The translations under genes were made by a program, and so were the position numbers. From NCBI GenBank assembly GCA_023079485.1, contig CM041084.1, positions 67,365,709-67,429,708 of the forward strand: a stretch of 64,000 bases of DNA, given 5' to 3'. Positions within the stretch are counted from its first letter, which is position 1, and each line of letters begins with the position of its first letter. A model generated the notes under the pieces. The model saw only the letters and a program-made list of their open reading frames with translations, had not been told where the DNA came from and did not search any database. This DNA is from Archilochus colubris. Lineage: Eukaryota > Chordata > Aves > Apodiformes > Trochilidae. Positions 24,601 to 37,954 of the stretch are shown here, piece after piece.

Positions 24601-27600
24601 TCTTCACAACTTTTATTTAAAACAAAGATTGGGGGTTTTTTCCCCTTGATTCATACTACAGTTTTCTTTGTAGAAATTCTGGCAGAAAAACAGTCTCTCT
24701 TACTCTTTTTCTATAAAAGGTACATAGAAACTACACATTTAGAGAAGATAAAGGACAGCTGAGCTAGAAGTGTAACAAGCATCACATAAGAGGCATCACA
24801 TTTCAGGCATTTCTTACCCAGCCTTGCTGTAATGCAGGAAATATCAGATGATCTTTTGCAGGTGCAAGTGGGGAACAGACCAATCTACCAGATCAAAGCT
24901 GCAACAGGAGGAAGCTGGTGGAAATGCAAGGAGTTTACTTCCCTGGAAATATTCCAGCCCTGAAAGTCATGGAAAGCTGCCCAGGAAGAGCTTCAGAGCT
25001 TAGAAAGGCTCTGAAGAGCAGAGGGCTAAATATTTGCATCTTTGAAATCTCTCTCTGGGCATTTACAGAAAAAGTTGCAGTGATGGGGTTACTACTCATC
25101 ACATTGACTCCTCATCTCTGCCTCCTGCCCTCTCATGTACAGGCTGTAGAGTAAAACAAGCAGCTCCAGGAACAGAGAGTACAAGTTTACTGAAGGCCAG
25201 GCTGCTGGAGATCTGGGTTGGGCAGCAGAGAACCATGGCAAGTGACATGAGAGAAACAGGGAAATGTCTGTAACCTCTGCTACAATTCGGAGCACCTTCA
25301 GCCTCTGAAAAGTTGTATTACTGACAGCCAAAAGTGAGCATGTGGCAGGAATCCTGGTTAAAACAAAATACAAACCATCTGAGTTTAGTTTTATGCCATA
25401 ACACCACTAGGAGAGCTGGACTGGATCCCTTCCTCTATCACTTCCTTTGTGCATACCAGACACAGCTCCATCATCAGGCTTTACAAGTATCTGAGTCCCA
25501 CATCTAAGAACATCAGCATCAGTTTGCATTGGTGTATTTAGGAGACTTCTTCATTGTTTCAGGAAGTGGCAGCTACTGCTGTCATGGGAACAACCTCAAC
25601 TTCTTTGCAGAAAACTTGCAGGGTGAGTAAACAAATGAAGAAAGAACATTTTTAAACTATAGTCTCTAAGAACCTGAGCCAAAAACCACTGAAGGCAGCA
25701 AAAACCCTTGGCACAAAACCTCTGGTGGTGCAGCTATGCTGTTTCCAGATTTCAGCTGGTATCTGTACTCAAGGCTGAGCTGCAGACACTACAGACAGAG
25801 TGGCTCAGGGGCTGGTTTGCAGATTGCTGAGTTGTTATCTGTGTTATGGGCAAGATATGGGCACAGTCCTGAGACAAATACAGATAGATTTTGAAACAGT
25901 ATTTGTACCATCGTGGTAGTAGTCAGCTGATAACAGTGGCTTGTTCCAGGAAACTTTAGGAGAATTCAGGAAAAAAAGAAGACTGTCTCTACATTAGTCT
26001 ATTTGCAACACAAATCCCACAGCTTTTTTAGCTTCTCCTTCCACTACGGATCTGAATTATTAATGTATCCAGCCTCACATTGCTGCATCTCAGACTTCTA
26101 TAAAGCTTTTCTCCACAGACTCCCATAAAGCTTTTTTCCGCTCTTCTCAAGTCTCACAATTCTAGTAACAGTTTTCAGGAAAAATAAGGTTTTGATTTAC
26201 CTACAAGAATCTTCCTACATGGAATAAGACTTTAAAGTACTGAAAGTCCTGTGGATTTTATTAAAGTAAAATGCCAAGCTACCCATAATGAGCTTACTCC
26301 TTTACACAAGAGTTGAGGCAGATTGAAATGGGAAGGGAAAGTTTTAATGCAGCAGCTGGAGCAGCAAAGGGGCTGCAGGCCACAGATGAAGGGATGCAGG
26401 GAGGGAGGGAGGGAAGGAAATGGAGAGATGGGGGAATAATTTTTCAAGACAGGAAGAGGACAATAACCTCTCATCCCCTTTGGCAGAGAAACACAAGTCT
26501 AGATGGACCAGCTAATGTTTTCAGGTGCTCTGCTAAGGCTTTCCTGGTAACCACAATATTACTCTATTGATGGCCAATTTATACCTATTTGTTCTTGGGA
26601 CGAGATCAGGAAGAAATGCATGACTTTCCCTTATTTAAAACTTACAGCTTGTTTCTTGATAACAAAAGCCAATAAAACAAGGATTTATTTTTTTGTTTTT
26701 GGTTCTTATTTAAGAAACCCTTTTATCTAATTAAACTCTTATCTAATTAAACCCAGTTCTTATATTTCCCTTCCTCCCTCCCCAAAAATCTTAATAATAA
26801 AAATATTCAAGATCTCCTTTTCACTTTTATTAAGAATGTTTTTTTAATTAAAAATTTTTCTTCAAGTGTGAAAGTTAAATATCAGGAGGTACCCAAAAAG
26901 CCCTGCATAGTGCAGTCATAATAGTAACACTTTACTGAACATCCTACTTAAAATGATACATTATGACAGTGATGTGATACATCTCTGCATTTGGTCTTTT
27001 AGGATGCAGACAAAAATTAGTACAATTATTATTCTGTCTGCTAAGTAATTTTTTAAAAATGAGGTACTCGTGTACTTTGATATGGTAAAATATTCTTCCC
27101 TTTAGATGATGTGACATGGGTATTTTTAAAATACATTTTAGACCTATTAAAGTAACATTATTATATATCCATGAAACTTGCAAAGAGGACGACTAAGAAA
27201 AACTTTAGAATACATAATGCTTTTAGCTGGACTCTAGAGCCACATTTCACTTGGTAGAGTACAGCCAGAATAGTTATGTTGCCTTCTGTGAATTAGATAG
27301 GAGTTGCAGGTGTGAAATTACTTTTGATATTTAGGTAATTAAGTTATTTAGGAAAAAAATTCATACTGACATTTATGAATGTGGATGCTGCTGCAGCTGA
27401 GATTGAAAATGAAATGTAGAATCTCTTTAAAACTGAAACCTTTTAAGGAGGTGGTTGTGAATTATAGGCATACTGTTTTCTTTACAGTGAAGGACCAGCA
27501 CAGAAGAACTGTTTTCTTCAAAATTCAATCCTGTTCTATAATGTCTAAATTATCATAAGCATCTGTGGTACACTAAAATTTAAATAAGCCAATCTTAATT

Positions 27601-28899
27601 TATAACCAGCCTTATTAAGATATTAATGAATATTTTTTTCCATTTGAATTAAGATCAAGGAAAACTGCAAAGTGAAATGAATTTTCAGATGCATTTATGA
27701 AGTAAATAAAAGGTGAAAAAAAAAATATCACCATACCAGATCTTGAATACACAATAAATCACAACAGTGAATGCGAAACTAATACATCCTGAGGTATTTG
27801 CAGTAGTGTGTTAAAAACCAATGAGAATCCCAGTTGTCAACCTATATAAGACCCATGCTCATGAAGCTCCTCTCCAAGTTGAACAGGTCATGGAATCAAC
27901 TGCTTGTGTTATGCATATTATGTACTTCAAGATATCTGGCTGGTACTTCTTTGCAGAGAGGACTTCCAGAAAGCATAGATTTTTTTTTTTCTCTAATAAA
28001 TATTTAGGCCTATACAGATGACATAAACTTGCATATATCAGGACCAAAATGTCTAAGTATGTGGTATCACATAAGTGGGAAAAATGGTGTAGGGAGGAAT
28101 AACCTCAGAAGGTAAGACTCTAATTGCTGTCTAAGCAACACAGCTATTCTTTATATTCTCTAAGGACTGGGAAATTTATATTATGTATTTATCCAGTACC
28201 AACAAATCAACACTACAATTGGTAACAGAGGGCAAATCACAGAAGAACATGTTACTAATGTGACAGAAGTGTTGCATGAATCAACATAGAGAAGAAGCAG
28301 AGAATATAAGAATGGCATATAACTTAGAGAAAAGGCAACAGGAGCAAAAAAACCCAAAGAACCACAAGTACCTACACTAAGTGGAGCAGAGAGTGAGGGG
28401 GGGGGTGATGGGTCACCCAGGACAGAGTTATTATGTATCATTACATTTGAAAAGGAATATTCATAGCAAAAACATTTCCTGATTTTAATTGTAGAGGAAG
28501 GGACAATGGGAATACAGGACCCTATAAAGGCCATTGATAGAAGCTGCACTATCAGAAACACTCAGATGAAGAATAAATTGAAACTACTAGAACTGGCAGG
28601 TTTTCTGCCACCTGGATTTGAATGAACACCTCAACCTGGGCAGAAGGACATGCATGACAACCCCTGTCACACTGCTAAAGTACACAACCTCCACTGATTC
28701 TACCTCATCTGTAGATAGTCATTTCATTATAACATGAATTGAATTATGTCAGTCAAGGGCATTACCCTCAGCAAATCCTTTCTCAATGACCTTTTCCTCC
28801 ATGTGCTGGTTTCCAAGAGGACTTGGGCCATAATTTCCTAGGGACATAAACAAGTTTGACCCATCTGGTCCACTGAATGGGTTGAGATTTCTCAGGTGA
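21611..28899. other. Long non-coding stretch
   Basis: About 7.3 kb of AT-rich sequence without a supportable gene. Local features: a GGGA/GGAA purine repeat at about 26399-26420, an AT-rich block around 26680-26880, and a G run near 28399-28407. Nothing here resembles an RNA gene or a transposon I recognise. Confidence 0.45.
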
Positions 28900-29545
28900 A
28901 CCATAACTTGATCCTCCCCAGCTACCAGTAGTTCACCTCCTGTTTGAATCTGTCTGCAGATACAAAGGCTCTGGTAAAGACAGAGTAAAACAAAGTGCTG
29001 AGTACATTGGTTTTATTTGGATCTGCTGCCACTAATTTACTCAGCTCATTTGGCCACATTTTCCTCATTTGTTCTTTTACTGCTATTGTAGGAGTAGGTG
29101 GTGCCCTTGATGTTTAATGTCAGTTTCAACTTCAGCTTAACTTCTGCTTTCTTACTACCACCCATGCCATCCTAGGAAACTTTGGTATTCCTTCTTTGCA
29201 GTCTGCTCCTGCTTCCGAGTACATACACTCATTTTCCTGAGCCCTGGCAGAGACAGCTCCTTACTCCTTAAGGACAACAGCTTATGAGTCAGCTCCCTTG
29301 ATCTCCTTTGCCCTTCAGTGCTGCCTTCTACAGGATCTCACTTACCAGCTCCCTGAATAAGCCAAAGTTCATTTTTCTGAAGCTGAGAGCCTGTTCCCTG
29401 TCCTTCAGCTATCCCACCTCCCTCAGGAGCTTGAGCATCACTATCCCACGGTCTCTAGGGACAAGGCTGCCATCTCATCAACAAACCATATCACCTCAGA
29501 TCATAGTGTTCAAAGGGCTGAGGTACTCATTCCTACAACACATGT
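28900..29545 (-). mobile_element. Probable old CR1 fragment (5' part of the element)
   Basis: The plus strand contains, in order, diverged versions of blocks found on the reverse strand of full-length avian CR1 upstream of or at the start of the reverse transcriptase frame: a segment around CAAAGTGCTGAGTACATTGG, then GCTCCCTGAATAAGCCAAAG with TTTCTGAAGCTGAGAGCCTG, then TTGAGCATCACTATCCCACG and CAAGGCTGCCATCTCATCAA. The 126-codon minus frame just upstream (28181-28561) is not part of this and has no recognisable features. The match is from memory of CR1 and is weak. An unrelated unique sequence is the alternative. Confidence 0.4.
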
Positions 29546-32500
29546 AATAGATAACACTCCCATAAGGCTGAAATCAAAGAACTCAAAACACCTACAGAGG
29601 ATATTAATTATGCAGATGCTTACTGTGCAGCAGAAAACGTGTTTATTTTCTTTTCCTTCCTAAAAAATGTAAGATAATAAAGGCTGTACTGCATGCTTCT
29701 ATGTATTTCATAATTTAGGAGAATTTATATCAGCTCTGACAAGGTACAGTTATCAATCCCAACATGTCACATAAATACACTTATTCTTCATAGAATGGGG
29801 CACTGAGGGATTCTGAAGCTGTGCTCTTATCTACTTTCTTTTAAATGCCCAACAATGACAACTGTACCAGTCTCCTATGAATTCAGAGGCAGCTGTTTAT
29901 TTCTTTATGCTTCACTGTCTTTCTCCACCCTGTTGTCTCTTAAATTGTGAGCTCTTTGTGGTAGAAAAGCCTTTTGTTCATTGTTTTGTGGTGGGTTTTT
30001 TTGGACATCACCCAGCAAAACGAAGAAAGAGGCTCCTAAGCTTTACCATGATACTAAGCAACACATGTCCGTCCATTTTTTTCTATTTTTCTATGCATAT
30101 AGGTGACATTTTAGACCCTTTTTATCCAGCCAAAATCCAGAAACTTCCCAAAGAAAGTAGCTTCAGCAGCAGGGAGCAGAAGATTGTTCCAAATGCTTTT
30201 CTTCCAATAACTGTAACAGAAGTACACCACACTATGTAATCTTCATACATGATCACCTTTCTGAAGAGAAACAGAGGCACAAAAAGAGGATCAGGTTATG
30301 GGCTGCTATTGCCAGGGGAAGCAAAATAATCTTTATTACATTAAGTGGTTTTGTTAAAAAATATCTGAAAGACAAATTGGAAAGAATATAATATTGTTCT
30401 TCATAACAGAGTAAAAGAGTTCTATTAACTGTCACTGAAGAACTGTTGTATTTAAGTTTTTATAGTATGCACGTAGGCCAAGAGAACAGTTACCTTTTAG
30501 TTTTGAAAACTTTGGAACACCAGAATCCCAGTGTTGTGCCATGCCTTCAGTGACACACAACCATGTAAAATAAACTCCACCTTCAAAAATAGTATACACA
30601 AGTGTAGGTGAATTTTTCGTGAACGGTAAAGAAAGGAAACCCAGATTGTCTTTAAAGGCTTTGCTTCCTCTTTCCACAGGTACACACACTGCTCCTTCTA
30701 CAATTAGTTGGGAAGCTGAGTTCCTTCCAAAGTTTAGCAAGTGTTATCTTAAATACCACTACCTGCTAGGGAGAGGCAACAAAATACATACTTCTTGCCT
30801 TTGGAGAGGTGGTGACACCAGAGAGGTGGTGACACCAGACCCGTGATTTTCAGACAGTTCAGTACTGACAGTCACTCATCCCAACATCTGCAGTCTTTAA
30901 GAACAGAGCCTATGGCTCTGTAGTCCATTCAAGCATAATCAAAATGGCACAGGATGTCAGGAATACTGATTAATTACTCCATATTCTCTTTGGTGCCTAT
31001 ATGAACCATTTCATTGTGGTGGTACTTCCAGTGGAAAACCTTTTTGTTCCAGCAGTGAGTATTCTGAGCAAGATTTGAATAAATTAGTCTCTCCTTTCAC
31101 CTATGTGAAGAAGTTTCCCAACACTTTTAAGCAACTGCAAAATAAAAAATTGACACTTCTTGAAGCCTGACTTGCAAAGTATTTTGTACTTTTTCATGAG
31201 AGAAAAGTTTCATACTCTGGGTTTATGCCATCTGCATCTGTTAAAATTTCTGTTAAAACTATTTAGGCCTATAAACCATACTAAATATGTCTGTAATAAC
31301 TCCTGAGGCAAATCCACCTCAGTTGTCTTAGACCATGCAATTCTATCAAAGACCAGAGAATTAGGAAACAAGCATTATGTCTGAAGTGCAGCTGTAAAGC
31401 TTTTGCAGCCTGCACATACAAACTATTTAAGTTTTGACTCAGAATTTGTTTCTTTTATTGTTTAATATTCTGCTGCCATGTCTGCTTGTTTTTGAGACAC
31501 TCATATTAGCCACTTTAAGACAGGACTTCCTTTTACAGCATATGCGAAAGGAACAGCTAGATAATTTAAGCTCATTTTTAAGTGATCTGCAAACAGAAAA
31601 GGATTCTTGTTCATCATCTTACCAGGCTGACTTTTCTTACTTTTTTTACACTGCAAATAGAGTCCCTCACATCTGCACTACCTTGCAGGACTCCAGGTAT
31701 TTCAGCTGAGGACTCAAAGGGGAAAGAGACTAATGAAGCAACAGTTTTCTACCTCACCCCATCAGAACTCACCAGACCAGGACATCATGCAAGACAGAAG
31801 ACTGTACTGCCTTTTTTCCAGCCAATATCAACTCCCTTAGAGTGATAAAAAGCCAGTGAATCACCACTGGTGCCAAGTCTCTATAGACATTATCAGTCTT
31901 AAGGCATAAGGAGTAGCTTTTACATATGAGCAGCTTTTCCAAGATGGTCACTGAAATCACCATTGAGTGCAGCAAACTCAGAGATGCTCCTGCACCTACT
32001 GGCAGTAAAATTATTTCCATAAACCTAGCAAGTAATTGATGTTGTTAATAATACTGAATGCATGTTTGAAAGATAAGTGGTGAAGCTATGGAAGCAGCAA
32101 TGGAGAAGGATCTAGTGCTCGACATTCTAAATGAGAACAAGAAATATAAAGCTTCATACAGCTTCAGAAGATCCAGGTGTCCACCTAGTGTTACTCCAAA
32201 GCATTAATTTATAGAATACTCTCTTTAGAGTTCCCCAGGTCTTCAACCATATTGTAAACCTATGTTTTGCCTGAACACCTGAACTAGACTTAAATAAAAC
32301 AGATTCAATAATAAAGTTGTTCACCCTTGTTATCAGTGAAAAAGTGTTCAAATATCATTGTGTTATATATATAACACTATAATTTCAACTAGGAATAAAT
32401 TTCTAGGAAGCAACAAATTTCACACAAAACAACACTACAGCAGCAGAATGTTTCTCCTGACAGACAAAAAACCAAACACTTCAGGGCACAAAGCAATCAA

Positions 32501-32593
32501 AAAGAGTTAATTTGTTCACATTGTCTACTTGAAGTGGGCACTTCAACCAATCATCAGTACTTAGGATGACTGTACAAATAAAATTTTAATACC
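29546..32593. other. Non-coding stretch with a short tandem repeat
   Basis: No supportable gene. A perfect two-copy 18-base tandem (GAGAGGTGGTGACACCA-type unit) lies at about 30803-30839. The rest is AT-rich unique-looking sequence. Confidence 0.45.
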
Positions 32594-33450
32594 ATAGAAT
32601 GCCAGGTTGGAGGATCATCTGGTCCAACCTTTTTAATACCATAGTTTATATGAGATGTCTCAGGACCCTGTCAAGCTGAGACTTAAAACTTTCCAGAGTG
32701 GAGGAATCTACCACTTGCCCTGGGAGACCATTCCAATGACTGACTGTTCTTGTGGCAAAAAATTTACCTCATGTCCCATTGGAATCGCCCCAGGAGCCCA
32801 TTACCCCTTTTCTTATCCATGTGACTCCTTGTAAATAGGGAGTCTCCATCTTTGTAGCCACCCTTTAAATACTGGAACATCATAATAAGGTCTTCCTTAA
32901 ACCTTCTCTTCTCAATGCTGAGCCACCCAGTTTTCTCAGCCTCTCCTCATATGGGTGCTCTAGTCCCCTGATCAGCTTTGTTGACCCTTCTCTGGCCCTT
33001 CTCTTCAGCCTGTCCATGTCCTTTTCATAGAGTAGGGATTAAAACTGGATGCAATGCTACAGGTGTGGTCTGACAAGTATTGAGTAGAGCAGGATGATGA
33101 CTTGATGCCCTTGTTGATACAGCCCAGCATCCTCTTGGCTCTCTTTGCTGCTGCAGTACACTGTTCACTCATGTTGAGCCTGTTATTCACCAAGACCCCC
33201 AGGTCTTTTTCCACAAGGCTGCTCTCTAGCCAAGTCTGAACTGCACTCTTGGGTTATGTGTTCCCAGGTGTAAGACCTTACGCTTCTCCCCATTGAACTT
33301 TATGAAGTTCCTGCTAGCCGACTCCTCCAGTCTGCTTAGGTCATCCTGGAGGGTGGCCCTCCCTTCCAAGGTCTCAATCTCTCCACCCACCTTGTCAAAA
33401 GCAAACTTCATCAGGGTGCTTTTGATGATTTCATTACTGAGTAGAAGATT
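32594..33450 (-). mobile_element. CR1 LINE, minus orientation, diverged
   Basis: The plus strand starts with the reverse complement of a CR1 3' end (CATAGAATGCCAGGTTGGAG, then ATCATCTGGTCCAACC). It continues through the reverse of ORF2, including ACTTGCCCTGGGAGACCATT and TCTCCTCATATGGGTGCTCT. On the minus strand, frames at 33005-33214 and 33226-33549 read MEKDLGVLVNNRLNMSEQC and EIETLEGRATLQDDLSRLEE, the usual CR1 ORF2 C-terminal blocks. It differs in wording from the copies at 38-42 kb, so it is a different and older subfamily. It is 5'-truncated with several frame breaks. Confidence 0.85.
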
Positions 33451-36400
33451 TTCACAAATGACACAGCTACTGAAGCATTCTTCACTTACCCATGAGATCA
33501 CAGTTTCTTCTTGGTATAATACCCACCATGTCCATACAAGCAGAGGCATCTAATAGGGATGCTACCAGTGCTATCACTAAGGTGCCAGAGATTCAAGACA
33601 CAGAAGGCCAGTCCAGCTGAACTATCCATGACACCTCATTGTGTACAATCTCCATACAGTATTTTTTACATCTAGCCATCCAGTTGCCTACACACATACT
33701 GAAATGGAACACTTTTTGTTCAGATTATATTTCAAAGCCCTTTTGAATTTATTCCTCTAACCCAGGAGGTAAGTAATGCTTCTTAGATTTCAGTTTTAAA
33801 AAGGTTTTTAAAGGATTTAGTTTCATGAAAGGACTCAGTATCATAGTATTGCTGACCACAAGAACACTTGTATACAAACATTTGGATAAACACAATACAA
33901 CTAAATGACTAATCTGAACTCCTGCAGATGACAGAGGCCTGGGATTCAAAATGATCAAGAGGACGTTATGATCTTGCCACTAAAGAACAAGTGGATGGAT
34001 CCAGCAATCAGTGATTAGCTGGCCATGTGCCTATGAGTGGCAGAGTGCCACTCTGCCATAAGTTTCTTCAGAGTAAAGAGAAGACACCATCTATATCTGC
34101 CTTGAAAGAAGAGGAATGTCACAGTAATATATCTGCTAGAACTTTACCTCATTTTAGCTCTCAACTGAAAGGAAAAGGTGTAGAGTTCTCAGGAAATGTT
34201 ACAGCCAAGCAAGACAGGTTTATTTCCACCATGTTCAATGTTGCTTTAATGTACGATTTTTACTCTGAGAATTGCCCTCCTCTCTCCAAAGCAGGCTCAA
34301 TTTCTATATTTCATTTCCATATTGGAAAAAACCAAAACCTCAAACAAAACAAAAAAAACCCAAACAACCAAGCAAAAAAACCAAACCAAAACAAAACAAC
34401 AGAATGAAGCAACTTCATGAAAAAGGAGTGGCAAACAAGGCAAGTTGTGTTAAAACCAGCCTCAGGCCAAGCTGGTATTATTGCTGGCATAAGTCTAGGA
34501 CAAAGAACAAACACTGCCACTGCTTAATAGTAATTTCCAGAGTTTGAGGAAAGTGACTGGTCATTGGCAAAGCAAAACAGTGCAAAAACCTATAGCTGAT
34601 GTGGCAACCCATACATGTTGGGGCGCAGCAATACAGTGGGCTGACAGGTACAGCAGATACTTATGAAAGTGTTTGCTTTAAGAACACAGCCGCAGATCAC
34701 AAATGTGATAAATTAATGCTTGCTTGCATAGCTTTATCAATAAACTGCATTTTATCAAATGCTGGACCCAAAGGACAGTTAAAATGCTATTACAAGCATA
34801 AACATGATGAAGTATTACTTCTGTAATACTCAAAGCAGCTCTTCTGATTTAAGCTAGACAAAGATCACTGTGAGGAAGCCTAACTTCTCACATCATCTGT
34901 GGAGGAGGGAGGCACTCCTGCTATTTTGGTCTCCGTAGATATAAATAAATCAGTCATTTCTGAAGACACAAATGTCCCTGCACTGTGTCCAGGGCAAGAC
35001 AGCAATGAAATCCTGCACAACATATCAGAAAAGCAGGGAGCAAGGGAAAACCAAACCAAAGTTTAATAGGAGAGTATGCTTCCTTGGAACTGAGATCTGC
35101 TAGCAAGTGATGGGGTCTTTGCAGGATCCCTGTTTTTCACCTTACATCAGCAGTGTGAGGGAAAAATGAAAACACCATCTTTTTTTTGCAAATGGTTGAA
35201 TTTATTAGATCTCTCCTGTGCCTTAGCAAGTCTGGAGTCTTCCCACCCGTCTCAGAATTTGCTGGAATTCTCATAGCATCTGAACGTGCCTGAAAGCGCA
35301 GCAACTGGTATTAGTGAAAGCCATTAGCAGTTCTTCTGCTCCACAAAGTTGCTGTTGCTCTCCAGACAGCTCCTGCTGTGCTGTACCAGCTTGTACTCAA
35401 CGCAAAAATAAAGCTGGATCTGGAAGAATTCGGCAGTATTGGCCCACGGGACCAGTTCCAGACAACTAACTGGCTGGCTTGCAGCAAATGACCTAAAATA
35501 TAGAGCTGTATTAGCTATAAACTAACACTGTTCAAAAAACCAGTGAAGTAAAGAGTGCTAAAGATTATTCCGAGGTGGATTGGTGGAAGCAGAATTAGTA
35601 GCTTGTCTCAGGTTTATATTTAATTCCTTATAATGAAGTTACAGTACATTTAATGGCCTTTCTCCAAAAAGAAAGATACTGTGTTTACGTATAAAACAAT
35701 ATCTATGTGTTATATTTCTGAGACTGTGCTAAGAATCTTCCATTACTAAAGAAGCATGGCTTAAGCATTTCAACTTGTGTTTGGCAGTAGAGAGAGGGTA
35801 ATGACATTAAAAATACACATCAATATTGCTATATTCCAGGTTATCAAAGGCTTGCCCTTGATATAGAAATATAATGTCAGACAGGATCCCTAGAATTTTA
35901 GCTTCAAATGCTACCAAATGCTAATATTTCTGATCTTACTTCAGTTACTGATTGGGGTTGATTGGGGTTGCATTAAGCCCTGCATTTTCTGTTCTTTGCA
36001 ACTTGCAGTCTGAGAGCAATCATATGCAACACTCCTATTTATCCATACTTGGTCACCTTAAGAATTTGACATATTATGAAGAAGTTGATTAGCGAGGAGA
36101 TTTATATTTCGTTATCTGTAGTGCTCCAGCACAAAGGGTGCCGACTTAACATCCTCCTTGTCCTCATTTAGCAATGCTTTACCACCAGGAGGAGCTGTAA
36201 GGTGCCTTGTAACGAGGTAGAAAAATCCCGGAAAACTTATCATTGAACAACTACTTGTTGTTTGCTGCATTCTTAGCCACTATCGGAAACAAGTATTTCA
36301 GCCAGCTGCTTACAGCAATATCTATAATGAGAATACTTAGCATGGCTGAAAATAACTAGACTCTTGTCTCCTAAAATTACTCAATGCAATTTCTGTTCTT

Positions 36401-36945
36401 TAAAAAAAAAAAAAAAAAACAAAAACCACTTTTAAGGTAACTAATTAAAAAAGTTAACTATTATTCCTAGCTTTCACTTCTCCCAAATGCAGGATGAGTG
36501 GAACAAACAGGTAGCACTGGGATTCATGCACTGTCACATGTTTGTGCACATGCAAACACAAGTGTCCCTTCTGTATAAGAGGTTATTCGTTTGTTGGGTT
36601 TTTTTGTTTGTTTGTTTCAAGCAGCCAAGTCTACCACAAGCTAAAGCCTATACTAAACTGTCTGAATTGTCTCCAGAGAAGAAGGGAAAATGGATTAGTA
36701 CATATTGCATTCTAATGTCTTCTGAAAGTTTAGTACACACATTGTGTTTAAAATCCAGGGGAGAAATTAGTCAAGAATATTTTTTTTAAGACAATAGAAT
36801 TTTATGTTATTTCCTGCCCTGTTGTACAGCTGCTTTACTATTTAGTTACTGATATGTAAAGCACCAATAGAGTACTGTAAACACACAATTCAGATCAATA
36901 GTCATAGGAAATATTTCATAAGCTTTGAAATATTTTAACATATTT
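33451..36945. other. Non-coding stretch
   Basis: No supportable gene. An A/C-rich simple region lies at about 34323-34403 and gives an artefactual lysine/asparagine/proline-rich open frame. There is a two-copy 11-base tandem near 35951-35971 (GATTGGGGTTG unit) and an A run at about 36402-36419. Confidence 0.45.
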
Positions 36946-37741
36946 GTGTAGGACTGTTGATATACCTGAGGATAGAAAGGCTCTCAACAGGGATCTGGAT
37001 AAGCTGGATCAATGGTCTGAGGTCAATTGCAATCTCATGCAATGCTATGGGCTTAAGGCAAGGGTGGCTGGAAAGCTGTCCAGAGGAAAAGGACCTGGGG
37101 GCATTGATCAGTAGTCAGCTGAGTAAGAGGCAGCAATGTGCCCAGGTAGCCAAGGAGGCCAACAGCATCCTGGCTTTTACCAGGAATAGAGTGGCCACCA
37201 GGACTAGGGAGGTGATTGTCTCCCTGTACTCAGCACTGGTGAAGCCACACCATGAGTACTGTGTTCAGTTCTGGGCCCCCCAATATAAGGAGGACATTGA
37301 AGTGCTGAAACATGTCCAGAGAAGGGCAACCAGGCTGGTGAATGGTCTGGGACACAGGTCTTATGAGGAGTTGCTGAGGGAATTGGGGTTGTTTAGCCTG
37401 GAGAAAAGGAGGCTGAAGGGAGACCTTACCACACTCTACAACTATCTGAAAGGAGGTTGTAACAAGGTAGGGGTCAGTCTCTTCTCCCTAGTAAAAAGTG
37501 ATAGAACAAGAGGAAATAGCCTCAAGTTGTGCCAGGAGAGGTCTGGATGGATATTAGGAAAAATTTTTTCACTGAAATGTTGTCAGGCATTGGAACAGAT
37601 TGCCCAAGCAAGTAGTGGAGTCTCCATCCCTGGAGCTGTTTAGAAAATGTGTGGATGTGGTGCCTAGGGACATAGCTTAATGGAAGACTTGGCAGTGCTA
37701 GGTTAACAGCCAGACTTGATGACCTTCTGATTCTATGATTT
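36946..37741 (+). mobile_element. CR1 LINE fragment with partly open ORF2 end
   Basis: A 228-codon plus-strand frame (36957-37643) covers the C-terminal third of CR1 ORF2: [20 protein letters not shown], then [20 protein letters not shown], then [20 protein letters not shown], then [20 protein letters not shown]. The nucleic acid then runs through GGAGTCTCCATCCCTGGAGC to TTGATGACCTTCTGATTCTA at the 3' end. It lacks the reverse-transcriptase catalytic part and is missing a piece between the first block and the QGWLE block. It is separated from the next CR1 (37955) by about 210 bases of unrelated sequence, so the two are independent insertions in the same direction. Confidence 0.88.
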
Positions 37742-37954
37742 TTCCTAACTCAGAATAATGACATATTCCTGTTTTCTGTGTTTCAGCATCTAACTCTCTC
37801 TATCCTGAATCAGATACTTCAGTCACTTGGTGATACTTCTGTCCTGGCCTTTCCTTCTCATTCTCCCAGTTCATGAGCAGTAGAAATCAGTTCACTTTTC
37901 AGTTCTGTTCATCCTTTTGCTTCTTTTCTGCATGCTGCTGTCTACCAGCATGAC

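Noticed and set aside
34027..34547. Lysine/asparagine/proline-rich frames of 126 and 91 codons
   Set aside because: They are produced by an A/C-rich simple-sequence tract and show no other support.
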